A DNA stretch of 64,000 nt from Nocardia flavorosea NBRC 108225. Lineage in GTDB: Bacteria; Actinomycetota; Actinomycetes; Mycobacteriales; Mycobacteriaceae. This document shows positions 36,622-44,850 of the stretch, one piece after another. The stretch spans positions 248,001 to 312,000 of the forward strand of contig NZ_BDCG01000012.1 in the NCBI RefSeq assembly GCF_001613385.1, read 5' to 3'. The position numbers and the translations under genes are program-made. The notes beneath the pieces were generated by a model. The model ran no database searches, was not told the DNA's origin, and saw only the letters and a list, made by a program, of their open reading frames with translations. The number at the start of each line of letters is the position of its first letter. The stretch's first letter is position 1.

Positions 36622-37535
36622 CCACGATCACTCGTATCTGCGCGGCGCTCGTCGCCGGCATGCTCGCGCTGAGCGGCTGCGGTATCACCGATTCCGGAGG
36701 CGGCGGAGTCGTGGTGACCACCGATATCCTCGGAGATATCACTCGCACCGTGGTCGGTGATACGGCCCCGGTCACGGTGCTGATGCCGCCGGGATCCGAC
36801 CCCCATTCCTTCGCGCTCTCCGCGCAGGATGCCGCGGTGCTCGACCGGGCCGATCTCGTCGTCGAGAACGGTTTGGGTCTGGAAGAAGGCCTGGGCCGGC
36901 ATGTGACGGCCGCCGCCGAGGCCGGGGTGCCGACGCTGTCGGTGGGCGACCGGATCGACCCGCGCCCCTACCGGTCCGGCGACTCCGCGGGCACACCCGA
37001 CCCGCATTTCTGGACCGACCCGCAGCGGGTGCACCGGGCGGTCGAGGTGATCCGTGACGAGGTGATCGCCTCGGTCCCCGATATCGACGCTGTCGCCGTG
37101 CGCGCGAATGCCGACCGCTATCTCACCGAACTCGACACGCTGCAGCGCTGGATGACCGAACGATTCGCCACCGTGGCACCCGAACGCCGCAAACTCGTCA
37201 CCAACCATCACGTCTTCGGTTACCTGGCAGACCGATTCGATCTGGAGGTGGTGGGCGCCGTGATCCCCGGCGGCACCACACTGGCCTCACCCAGCGCCGC
37301 CGATCTGGCCGACCTGGCCGGGGCCATCCGCACCACCGGGGTGCCCGCGATTTTCGTGGATTCCGCGCGTCCCGACCGGCTGGCCCGAGCGCTCGCCGAA
37401 CAAGCCGGTGTGCAGGTGCGGATCGTCGGTTTGTATTCCGAATCACTGACCGAGCCCGGCGCGGGCGCCGCCACCTATCTGGAGATGATGCGCGCCAACA
37501 CCACCGCGATCGTGACGGGTCTCGCGCCCGCCTGA
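36618..37535 (+). CDS. aztC: Zinc ABC transporter substrate-binding protein AztC
   Basis: 305 residues. Lipoprotein signal MTTITRICAALVAGMLALSG with lipobox LSGC. Cluster A-I metal-binding fold: GVVVTTDILGDITRTVVGD, MPPGSDPHSFALSAQD (first metal His), TPDPHFWTDPQRVHRAVEVI (second), KLVTNHHVFGYLADRF (third) and a downstream Asp (IFVDSARPDRLARALAEQ). It holds Zn2+ for the permease. It starts four bases before the aztB stop (ATGA overlap). Confidence 0.9.
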   Translation: MTTITRICAALVAGMLALSGCGITDSGGGGVVVTTDILGDITRTVVGDTAPVTVLMPPGSDPHSFALSAQDAAVLDRADLVVENGLGLEEGLGRHVTAAAEAGVPTLSVGDRIDPRPYRSGDSAGTPDPHFWTDPQRVHRAVEVIRDEVIASVPDIDAVAVRANADRYLTELDTLQRWMTERFATVAPERRKLVTNHHVFGYLADRFDLEVVGAVIPGGTTLASPSAADLADLAGAIRTTGVPAIFVDSARPDRLARALAEQAGVQVRIVGLYSESLTEPGAGAATYLEMMRANTTAIVTGLAPA

Positions 37536-37596
37536 TCCCGCACGACCCGCGGCGGATCGCCGCCGTGGGCAGCACGAAGAAGATGAGGGAAACACA

Positions 37597-38751
37597 ATGC
37601 ACAATCGATCCGGCACCAGACGAGCGGTCGCACTGTCCGGCCTTGTCACCGCGGTGGTCGCGTTGAGCGGCTGCGGCGGGACCGAGGCCGGCGACGAGAC
37701 CGCGATCGCCGAACCGCTGGCCGTCACCTATGACGGTGGTATCCATCTGCTGGACGGCACCACCTTGGCGCGGGGCGGCGGAGTGGAGCTCAGCGGATTC
37801 AACCGGATCAATCCCGCCGGTGACGATCGCCACGTGATCGTGTCCACCACGAACGGTTTCGAAGTACTGGACGCTGCCGGTGCCCAATTCACCGATATCG
37901 AATTCCCCGGCCCGAAACCGGGGCATGTCGTCCGCCATGCCGGTCGCACAGTGCTTTTCTCGGACGGCACCGGAAAAGTGATCTCCTTCGATCCCGCCGA
38001 TCTCGCCGACGGCACCCCGGAGACCGTTGAATACCAGGCCGCCGAACCGCATCACGGTGTGGCCGTCGAACTGGAGAGCGGTGAACTCGCCGTCACCCTC
38101 GGTAACGAGGAGGAGCGGACCGGGATGATGATCCTGGACGCCGGCCGCACAGAGATCGCCCGTAACGAGAAATGTCCCGGGGTGCACGGCGAGGCCACTG
38201 CGGCCGGTGACACCCTGGTCGTCGGTTGCGAGGACGGTGTCCTGGTCTACCGGGACGGCACACTCACCAAGGTCGACAGCCCGGACGCCTACGGCCGGAT
38301 CGGAAATCAGGCCGGCAGCGAAGCCTCCCCGATCGTGCTCGGCGACTACAAGACCGACGAATTCGCCGAACTCGAACGCCCGCAACGCATTTCGCTGATC
38401 GATACCGAAAAGGGCACACTGCGGCTGGTGGACCTGGGCACCAGCTACACCTTCCGTTCACTGGCCCGCGGCCCGCAAGGTGAAGCGCTGGTCCTGGGTA
38501 CCGACGGCGCCATTCACGTGATCGACCCGGCCGCCGGTACGGTCACCCGGACCATTGATGTCATCGACTCGTGGCAGGAACCGATCGATTGGCAGCAGCC
38601 GCGTCCGGCCCTGTTCGTCCGCGAAGGGATCGCCTACGTCTCGGATCCGGCCACCAAGCAGATCCACCGGATCGACCTGGCGGCCGGTGCGGTGACCGGG
38701 TCGGCGACCCTGCCGGACGTCCCGAACGAACTCAGCGGTGTGAGCTCCTGA
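37597..38751 (+). CDS. aztD: Zinc metallochaperone AztD (beta-propeller lipoprotein)
   Basis: 384 residues. Signal peptide LSGLVTAVVALSGC with the lipobox. The remainder is repeats of short strands typical of a beta-propeller (YDGGIHLLDGTTLARGG, VEYQAAEPHHGVAVELESGE, SPDAYGRIGNQAGSEASPIV, GAIHVIDPAAG). In the Paracoccus azt system AztD passes zinc to AztC, and gene order here matches. GAGGGAAACAC precedes ATG 37597. The zinc residues cannot be fixed by eye, but the EPHHGV turn is a candidate. Confidence 0.85.
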   Translation: MHNRSGTRRAVALSGLVTAVVALSGCGGTEAGDETAIAEPLAVTYDGGIHLLDGTTLARGGGVELSGFNRINPAGDDRHVIVSTTNGFEVLDAAGAQFTDIEFPGPKPGHVVRHAGRTVLFSDGTGKVISFDPADLADGTPETVEYQAAEPHHGVAVELESGELAVTLGNEEERTGMMILDAGRTEIARNEKCPGVHGEATAAGDTLVVGCEDGVLVYRDGTLTKVDSPDAYGRIGNQAGSEASPIVLGDYKTDEFAELERPQRISLIDTEKGTLRLVDLGTSYTFRSLARGPQGEALVLGTDGAIHVIDPAAGTVTRTIDVIDSWQEPIDWQQPRPALFVREGIAYVSDPATKQIHRIDLAAGAVTGSATLPDVPNELSGVSS

Positions 38752-38761
38752 CGGATGACTC

Positions 38762-38784
38762 GGCGGCCCGTCGACAGGGCCGCC
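38762..38784 (+). terminator. Hairpin terminator after aztD
   Basis: GGCGGCCC (38762-38769) pairs perfectly with GGGCCGCC (38777-38784) over a seven-base loop, ten bases after the aztD stop. It would end the azt transcript. No U tail is visible. Confidence 0.65.
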
Positions 38785-39029
38785 CGTGCGGTGCGGGCCA
38801 CGGACCCCGCCAGGCTCGCACCGCATGCGGCGCGACTCCTCCGTGTGATCCGGAACCGGGTCCGCTGCTGCCCGGCGCCCGGCCGGCATGAGCACCTCCC
38901 GGAACAGGTGGCGACTACTCGCCGCCCCGGTGACCCGAATATCGCGGCCTGTACCCACCGCTCTCCCCTCCCCGATCGATCGTTGCGGGCCTACTCTGAT
39001 CGAGAACGCCACGAACGACAGGGGTGCGG

Positions 39030-40508
39030 ATGCCCGAGATGATCGGTAAGGGCGCGAATACCGCGCTACGAGGTGGACAGGTCCGGATATCGGCGGCCCC
39101 GTCCGGGATCGACCTCACCGTCCTGTGCCTGCGGGAGAACGGGAAAGTCGGCAGCGACGCCGATTTCGTGTTCTACAACCAGCCGGTATCTCCTGACTCG
39201 TCGGTGCGGCTGGCAGCCGGCGAGATCACGATCGACCTGGCGGCCGTTTCCGGTCACACCGACCGGATGGTGGTCGCGGCCTCGGTGGACACCGGAACCT
39301 TCGGCACGATTCCGCTCACCGTGCGGATCACCGAAACCGGCGCCGGTGGCTACGAACTCCCCATTACCGGCCTGACCTCGGAGACGACGGTGCTGCTCGC
39401 CGAGGTGTATCGGCGGGCAGGCGGCTGGAAACTCCGCAATATCGGCCAGGGGTACGCCACCGGGCTGGCCGGTATGGCCACCGATTTCGGGATCACCGTC
39501 GACGACGCACCCGCCCAGCCGCCAGATACCCCACCGGCGCCGGGCAGTTCGGCGCAGCCGCCGGGGGAGGCTTATCCGGCGCAGCCGGCCACCGGGCACC
39601 ACACACCGGTCTATCCACCACATGTGCCCGCGGCATACCCGCCGCCGGCCGCCCCTGGATATTCACCATCGAACGCACCCGGGGTGTCACCGGCCCACAC
39701 CGACCATCCGGCAGCGCCCGCGGTGCCGGGCAATCCGCCGATCGGCCCCGCTGCTACGCCCGGCCATCCAGCCGCCCAGGCCGCGCCGGGCAGCCCGCCG
39801 CCCGGTGTCGCCGCTGCGCCCGGCCATCCGTCCGCGACCGCGGGGCCCACAGCAACCGGGCGCACCCCGTCCCCGTCGGCCGGCGTGGATTTCAGCAAAG
39901 GGGCCGTCACGCTCACCAAAGGTGCCGGGCCGGTCCTGCTGGAGAAGGCGCCGCTCGTCCGGCTGCGGGTCGCATGGGCCAGCGGTGCCGACTACGAGGC
40001 CTACGCCCTGGTCGTGCTGTCCGACGGAAAAGTCGTGCATATCGCCACGTTTCCGGCCGCGGGAATTCCGGCGGCCCCGCAGTACGGCGATCTGGTGCGC
40101 CATCTCGGCGACCGCGGCCGCGGGGATGTACAGCGTGGCGGTGGCCAGACCGAGGAGGTCATCGAGGTGCGGTTGGCGCCGGAGATCGTCGCGGTGGTGC
40201 CGGTGGCGTATTCCGCGATCAACAACGGGACCGGTTCGTTCCACAAATACCGGGTCACGCTGTCGATCGAGAGCGGCGCGGATTCCGTGATCATCCCGGC
40301 CGACCAGGCGAAGAAGTCCAGCTGGATCTTCACCTGTGTTCCGGGAATCGTCTACAACCGCCCCGAGGGTGTGCTCATCGAACGCCGCGAGCTGTACAGC
40401 CGCCGCTTCTCCGAACATCGTCCCGCGGTGACCTTGCGGCCCGACGGGCAGGTCGAGGTGCGGATGGACAAGGGGCCGGTGAACAAGTTCAAAGCCGACC
40501 ACACCTGA
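39030..40508 (+). CDS. Mosaic TerD-family protein with proline-rich linker
   Basis: 492 residues in three parts: TerD-like domain (1-155; GQVRISAAPSGIDLTVLCL, SDADFVFYNQPVSPDS, GQGYATGLAGMATDFGITV), a Pro/Ala/His-rich linker (160-285; GYSPSNAPGVSPAHTDHP, repeated AAPGHPSA-like units), and a C-terminal TerA-like domain (290-490; GAVTLTKGAGPVLLEKAPLV, RLRVAWASGADYEAYALVVL). ATG 39030 has ACAGGGG upstream. It probably acts in the same Ca2+/stress network as the 20839-22123 pair, though far from it. Confidence 0.82.
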   Translation: MPEMIGKGANTALRGGQVRISAAPSGIDLTVLCLRENGKVGSDADFVFYNQPVSPDSSVRLAAGEITIDLAAVSGHTDRMVVAASVDTGTFGTIPLTVRITETGAGGYELPITGLTSETTVLLAEVYRRAGGWKLRNIGQGYATGLAGMATDFGITVDDAPAQPPDTPPAPGSSAQPPGEAYPAQPATGHHTPVYPPHVPAAYPPPAAPGYSPSNAPGVSPAHTDHPAAPAVPGNPPIGPAATPGHPAAQAAPGSPPPGVAAAPGHPSATAGPTATGRTPSPSAGVDFSKGAVTLTKGAGPVLLEKAPLVRLRVAWASGADYEAYALVVLSDGKVVHIATFPAAGIPAAPQYGDLVRHLGDRGRGDVQRGGGQTEEVIEVRLAPEIVAVVPVAYSAINNGTGSFHKYRVTLSIESGADSVIIPADQAKKSSWIFTCVPGIVYNRPEGVLIERRELYSRRFSEHRPAVTLRPDGQVEVRMDKGPVNKFKADHT

Positions 40509-40653
40509 CCCGTCCCGCCGGGCGACAGCTGGTCGATACGGGGCAGGGCCACCGATATCCCGGACTACACCGGGTGTACTCGCCCGGCTCTGCGACCGGG
40601 TTCGGTACCGCCCTGCGCACGGTCGACGGCCGGCCGCGAGAGACAATCGTGCC

Positions 40654-41181
40654 GTGACGAGTTCCGCCGACAGTCCGGCCTTCACCTATTCCGAGGTGGG
40701 CGCCACCCGCGGCTCGATGCCCGCCGGTTCCCACCGCCTGGAGATCCGCCGCCCGCTCGGCCGCGGACAGGACGATTTCCGGCGTTTCGGGGATGCTGTG
40801 CTGGCCTACCGGATGCAGCGCGGCCTGGGCCTGCTGGCCGATGCACAGACGCCACGGGCCGAGCCAGGGGCGCATGTCACGGTCCGGCTCGGTATCGGGC
40901 GGTTCGGCGTGCTCGCGCCGTGCCGGGTGGTGTATGTCCTGGATGAGGACGATCGCCGCGGGTTCGCCTACGGCACACTGCCGGGGCATCCGGAATCGGG
41001 TGAGGAACTGTTCGCGGTCGAATACGATCGCGCGACGGCGACGGTGTACGGGGTGGTCAGAGCATTCTCGCGGCCCGCGGCCTGGTATACCCGCGCCGGT
41101 GGGCCGGTGGCCCGGGCCGCACAACGCCTCGCCGCCGAAGCGTATCTCGTCACCCTGCGCCGGACGCCCGTCACGCCATGA
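40654..41181 (+). CDS. DUF1990 family protein
   Basis: 175 residues with the DUF1990 pattern: FTYSEVGATRGSMPAGSHRL, VTVRLGIGRFGVLAPCRVVY, DRRGFAYGTLPGHPESGEEL, FAVEYDRATATVYGVVRAFS and LAAEAYLVTLRRT at the end. Function unknown. It is a single gene starting at GTG 40654. Confidence 0.82.
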   Translation: MTSSADSPAFTYSEVGATRGSMPAGSHRLEIRRPLGRGQDDFRRFGDAVLAYRMQRGLGLLADAQTPRAEPGAHVTVRLGIGRFGVLAPCRVVYVLDEDDRRGFAYGTLPGHPESGEELFAVEYDRATATVYGVVRAFSRPAAWYTRAGGPVARAAQRLAAEAYLVTLRRTPVTP

Positions 41182-41195
41182 CGCTGTCTTTTCAA

Positions 41196-41214
41196 CTATT
41201 GCAATCATTGATGA
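41196..41214. promoter_or_regulatory. Candidate GntR operator upstream of gntR
   Basis: CTATTGCAATCATTGATGA, 62 bases before the GntR start, shares TATTGCAATCnTTG with the promoter region of the long catabolic operon at 53481-53494. A regulator that controls both promoters would bind it. Confidence 0.5.
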
Positions 41215-41275
41215 ACTAGCGGGTTCGCTATAAACTCGCGGATATGGTGCACTTTTCCGGCCGCAAGCGGCTGTC

Positions 41276-42082
41276 GTGACGACCCCCCGGCGCGGACGGG
41301 TCACCCAGCACCGGGTGGCGCAGACGGTGGCGGACGAATTGCGCACACGTATCCTCAACGGCACCGACGATTACCGGCTGCCGACCCAGGACCAGCTGGT
41401 GCAGGAATTCGGTGTCTCCTATCCCTCGATCCGCGAGGCGATCCGCATTCTCGAAACCGAAGGGCTGGTCACCGTGCGCCGCGGCAATGTCGGTGGCGCC
41501 GAGGTGCACCGGCCCGACGAAACGTCGGCGGCGTACCACCTCGGGCTCGCCCTCCAAGGCGGACGCGTGACCTTGCGTGATCTGGCCTCCGGGCTGCAGA
41601 TGCTGGAACCGATGTGCGCGGCCGAATGCGCCCGCCGGGAAGACCGCCTCGAGGTGGTCGTGCCGGTACTCACCGAGAACATCGAGAAATCGAAGGGGCT
41701 GGTGGACGACGGGGTCGCCTTCACGCAGACCGCACGTGAATTCCACGATCTGGTGGTCTCTTTCACGCCGAATTCGACCGTCCGCTATGTGGTGAGCAGT
41801 CTGGTCGCGCTGTGGTCGGCACAGGAGGAGGCGTGGGCCGAGGCGCTCACCGGTCGCGGCGAGTATCCGTCACGGGAGCAGGCGCTGGCCGCGGTGCGCA
41901 CCCATCAGAAAATCGTCGACGATATCGCCTCCGGTCAGGCCTCGGCGGCCGAGCATATGGCCTGCGCGCATCTCGCGGCGACGCAGGCGCTGCTGCTGGA
42001 CCGGTTCGACGACGGCATCGTGAATGCGTCCTCGACCATGGCCCAGCAGGCGATCCGCGGTGCCCAGAGCATGCGCCGCTGA
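41276..42082 (+). CDS. GntR-family (FadR-type) regulator
   Basis: 268 residues. The N-terminal winged helix (residues 10-75) reads VAQTVADELRTRILNGTDDY, TQDQLVQEFGVSYPSIREAI and LETEGLVTVRRGNVGGAEVH. The C-terminal all-helical FCD domain (95-250) has GLQMLEPMCAAECARREDRL and REFHDLVVSFTPNSTVRYVV, with a His pair that binds metal and acid ligands in relatives. GTG 41276 is the start. It faces the 3' end of the catabolic operon and most likely represses it until a pathway acid or CoA ester binds. Confidence 0.88.
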   Translation: MTTPRRGRVTQHRVAQTVADELRTRILNGTDDYRLPTQDQLVQEFGVSYPSIREAIRILETEGLVTVRRGNVGGAEVHRPDETSAAYHLGLALQGGRVTLRDLASGLQMLEPMCAAECARREDRLEVVVPVLTENIEKSKGLVDDGVAFTQTAREFHDLVVSFTPNSTVRYVVSSLVALWSAQEEAWAEALTGRGEYPSREQALAAVRTHQKIVDDIASGQASAAEHMACAHLAATQALLLDRFDDGIVNASSTMAQQAIRGAQSMRR

Positions 42083-42083
42083 C

Positions 42084-42980
42084 CTACAGCCGCGCCGCGC
42101 CCGGGATATCGGTGACGGGTCCCGGTTCGAACGCGCGAATCATCGCGTCCTGGGTGAACGAGGCGATCAACCGGCCGCTGCCGGTGCTGATCTGGCCACG
42201 AATATACGCGGAACCGGCCCCCACGAAGGTGGCCTCGTGGTGGTAGCGCAACCAGCCGTCCCACTTCACGGGATCGTGGAAGGTCACCGCGATTCCCATC
42301 GGCGCCGTCGACAGGGTGTGGTGGGCTTGTGCGGTACCCAGTCCGGGATGCGGGCGCAGCGCCGTGGAGATCCCGAGGTGCCCGGTGAAATGCGCGAGTA
42401 CCGCGCGGTGCAGATCGTCTCGGGACGGAACGTCGTCGTAGCGCAGCCAGGCGTCCACCACCGGCGGGCCGGTTTCGCCGGGGTCGTCGATATCGGTGCA
42501 GCCTGTGATTCGGACCTCGCGTCCGGGCAGCGGCAGGCTTTCGGCCGGGAGGGCTTCGTCCGGGCCGGATACCGGTGGCCCGGTGGGTGCGTCGCGGCGG
42601 ACGAGGTCGGGCTGCGGCGTATCCAGCAGCACTGTGCAGCTCGTGCGGACCTTCAATTCCTGACGGGCGGTCACAGTGGCGCTCGCGAAACTACGACCGG
42701 CCTTGATCGGGGTGACGATGAAGTCCAGTGGGATATCGGGGTCGGCGGCGGAAACGAACAGTGCGTGCGCGTTACGCACGGTGTGGCCGGGCAGGGCCTT
42801 GCCGGCCGCAACGATGCTCTGCCCGAGGATCTGGCTACCGTCGACCACCCGGCGGGCTCCCCCGTCACTGTCGCCGAAATAGCGCGACGGAACCACCGGG
42901 TCGGGCCGGACATCGAAGATCTCCAGCATCCGCGCCATCGACGATTCGGGGATAGCACCCGGCGGTGGGGTGGCGTTCAC
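42084..42980 (-). CDS. TesB-type acyl-CoA thioesterase II
   Basis: 298 residues with two hotdog halves: FDVRPDPVVPSRYFGDSDGG, GQSIVAAGKALPGHTVRNAH, ALFVSAADPDIPLDFIVTPI, TALRPHPGLGTAQAHHTLST, WLRYHHEATFVGAGSAYIRG and RLIASFTQDAMIRAF (catalytic Gln region). TesB enzymes release free acids from acyl-CoAs. GTG 42980 overlaps the DUF427 stop by four bases. As the last operon gene it may unload or recycle CoA at the end of the pathway. Confidence 0.88.
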   Translation of the reverse strand: MNATPPPGAIPESSMARMLEIFDVRPDPVVPSRYFGDSDGGARRVVDGSQILGQSIVAAGKALPGHTVRNAHALFVSAADPDIPLDFIVTPIKAGRSFASATVTARQELKVRTSCTVLLDTPQPDLVRRDAPTGPPVSGPDEALPAESLPLPGREVRITGCTDIDDPGETGPPVVDAWLRYDDVPSRDDLHRAVLAHFTGHLGISTALRPHPGLGTAQAHHTLSTAPMGIAVTFHDPVKWDGWLRYHHEATFVGAGSAYIRGQISTGSGRLIASFTQDAMIRAFEPGPVTDIPGAARL

Positions 42981-43381
42981 GAGCGCACCCCCGTGTACCG
43001 GCCGGCACCGATCGTCACCTGGACGACGGACTGGTCGAAGGCGATATAGCCGGCCAGGCGCGACACCTGCGAGTGCGGCTGCGGGTAACACCACGCGATC
43101 CATGGACGGTCGCTGTCCGGGAGGGTCCAGTACGACGCCTCGCCTTTGAAGGGGCACACCGTATGCAGTTCGACGGTTTCGAGCAGGCCCGAGTTCACCG
43201 CCTGCGGCGGGAAGTACACCACCAGGCCGTGATCCTGTTCGTCCACCAGCAGGCATTCGTCGCTGACGGCCAGTTGCCGACCACCGAGGGTGGCGGTCAT
43301 CGTATTGGTACGGGCCAGCAGCTCGACCCGGTAATCGGGGCGGTGCAGATACCCGGAAGGTACGGTTTCTTTGCTCATCAT
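42977..43381 (-). CDS. DUF427 family protein
   Basis: 134 residues with the DUF427 signature: VSDECLLVDEQDHGLVVYFP, TVCPFKGEASYWTLPDSDRP and WCYPQPHSQVSRLAGYIAFD. The fold is a small beta-tent and its function is not known. It overlaps both neighbours by four bases, so it is tightly coupled to the aldehyde dehydrogenase and thioesterase genes, which suggests a role in handling the pathway product. Confidence 0.82.
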   Translation of the reverse strand: MMSKETVPSGYLHRPDYRVELLARTNTMTATLGGRQLAVSDECLLVDEQDHGLVVYFPPQAVNSGLLETVELHTVCPFKGEASYWTLPDSDRPWIAWCYPQPHSQVSRLAGYIAFDQSVVQVTIGAGRYTGVRS

Positions 43382-44850
43382 TGCTCCGAATCTCGATCGG
43401 ACGGGGTCGCCGGAAACGGCTCGGCCGCTTCGGGGGCGTAGCCGAGAATGCTCTTGACCTCGAGGTATTCCTCGAAACCGGCTTCACCCCATTCACGGCC
43501 GTTACCGCTCTTCTTGTAACCGCCGAACGGCGCCGCGAAATCGAACCCGCCGTTGATGGTGATCGAGCCGGCCCGCAGGCGCCGGGCGACGGCCCGGGCC
43601 TGATCCAGATCACGGCCCGCGACGAACCCGGCGAGACCGTATTCGGTGTCGTTGGCGATGGCGACGGCATCGTCGATATCGTCGTAGCCGATGATCACCA
43701 GCACCGGACCGAAGATCTCCTCCCGCGCGATGGTCATATCGTTGGTGACATCGGCGAAGACGGTGGGTTTGACGTAGTAGCCCTTCGTCAGGCCGTCCGG
43801 GCGCCCGGGGCCGCCGGCTACCAGAGTGGCGCCCTCGTCGATTCCCTTCTGGATCAGGGATTGGATCTTCTCGAACTGTGCGGCGGCGACCACAGGACCG
43901 ACCGCGACGTCACCGGTGGGATCACCGACGGTGATCGCTTCGGCAGCGGCGCGGGCGGCCTCGATCGCCTCCGCCATCCGAGTGCCGGGAACCAGCATTC
44001 GCGCGGGTGAACTACAGGTCTGGCCGGAATTGCCCATCATGTTCCCGACGCCCGCGCCGACATTGGTGGCGAAATCCGGGTCGTCGAGGACGATATTCGG
44101 GCCTTTGCCGCCCAGTTCCTGGGTCACTCGTTTCACGGTCGGTGCCGCGTTACGAGAAATTTCTACCCCGGCGCGGGTGGATCCGGTGAACGAGATCATG
44201 TCGACCTCGGGATGCTGCGACAGCGGAACGCCGACACCCGGGCCGTCGCCCTGTACCAGGTTGAACACACCGGCCGGTACACCGGCGGCGGCGAGGATCT
44301 CGGTGAAGATCTGCCCGGTGAACGGTGAACGTTCGGACGGTTTCAGCACCATCGTGCAGCCGGTCCCCAGCGCGGGGAAAACCTTCACCGCGATCTGGTT
44401 CATCGGCCAGTTCCACGGCGTGATCAGCCCGCAGACTCCGATCGGTTCCTTCACGATCAACGTGGCGCCACGCTGTTCTTCGAACCGGTAGTTCTCCAGG
44501 ATCCCGATCGCCTGCTGCAGATGGCCCGCCGCCAGATCCACCTGGAATCCGTTCGCCAGTCCGGCCGGAGCGCCCATCTCCTCGGTGAGTGCGGCCGCCA
44601 GATCCGGGGTGCGCTTCTGGTATTCCGCGCCGATGGCCCGGAACAGGTCCAGCCGTTCGGCGACCGTACTCGCGGCCCAGACCGGAAAGGCCGCGCGCGC
44701 CGCGGCCACGGCTGCGTCCACATCCGCGGCCGAGCCGGCCGCGACCTTCCCGGCAACTTCTTCGGTGGCGGGGTCGACCACGTCGAAGGTCTGGCCACCG
44801 GCCGGTTCGACCCAGTGCCCGCCGATATAGAACTTCAGGTATCCGCGCAT
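43378..44850 (-). CDS. Aldehyde dehydrogenase
   Basis: 490 residues with the full ALDH set: LITPWNWPMNQIAVKVFPAL, CTMVLKPSERSPFTGQIF, FTGSTRAGVEISRNA (NAD), TQELGGKGPNIVLDDPD (catalytic Glu) and GNSGQTCSSPARMLVPGT (catalytic Cys). It oxidises an aldehyde to an acid with NAD(P). ATG 44850 lies inside the stop of the ThDP gene (TGATG), so the two are coupled. Likely role: oxidation of the aldehyde released by the ThDP enzyme. Confidence 0.92.
   Translation of the reverse strand: MRGYLKFYIGGHWVEPAGGQTFDVVDPATEEVAGKVAAGSAADVDAAVAAARAAFPVWAASTVAERLDLFRAIGAEYQKRTPDLAAALTEEMGAPAGLANGFQVDLAAGHLQQAIGILENYRFEEQRGATLIVKEPIGVCGLITPWNWPMNQIAVKVFPALGTGCTMVLKPSERSPFTGQIFTEILAAAGVPAGVFNLVQGDGPGVGVPLSQHPEVDMISFTGSTRAGVEISRNAAPTVKRVTQELGGKGPNIVLDDPDFATNVGAGVGNMMGNSGQTCSSPARMLVPGTRMAEAIEAARAAAEAITVGDPTGDVAVGPVVAAAQFEKIQSLIQKGIDEGATLVAGGPGRPDGLTKGYYVKPTVFADVTNDMTIAREEIFGPVLVIIGYDDIDDAVAIANDTEYGLAGFVAGRDLDQARAVARRLRAGSITINGGFDFAAPFGGYKKSGNGREWGEAGFEEYLEVKSILGYAPEAAEPFPATPSDRDSEQ

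Noticed and set aside
39650..39880. Repeated CGGCCATCC-type units as a possible CRISPR or tandem repeat array
   Set aside because: They encode the Pro/His linker of the TerD mosaic; spacing is irregular and there are no spacers.
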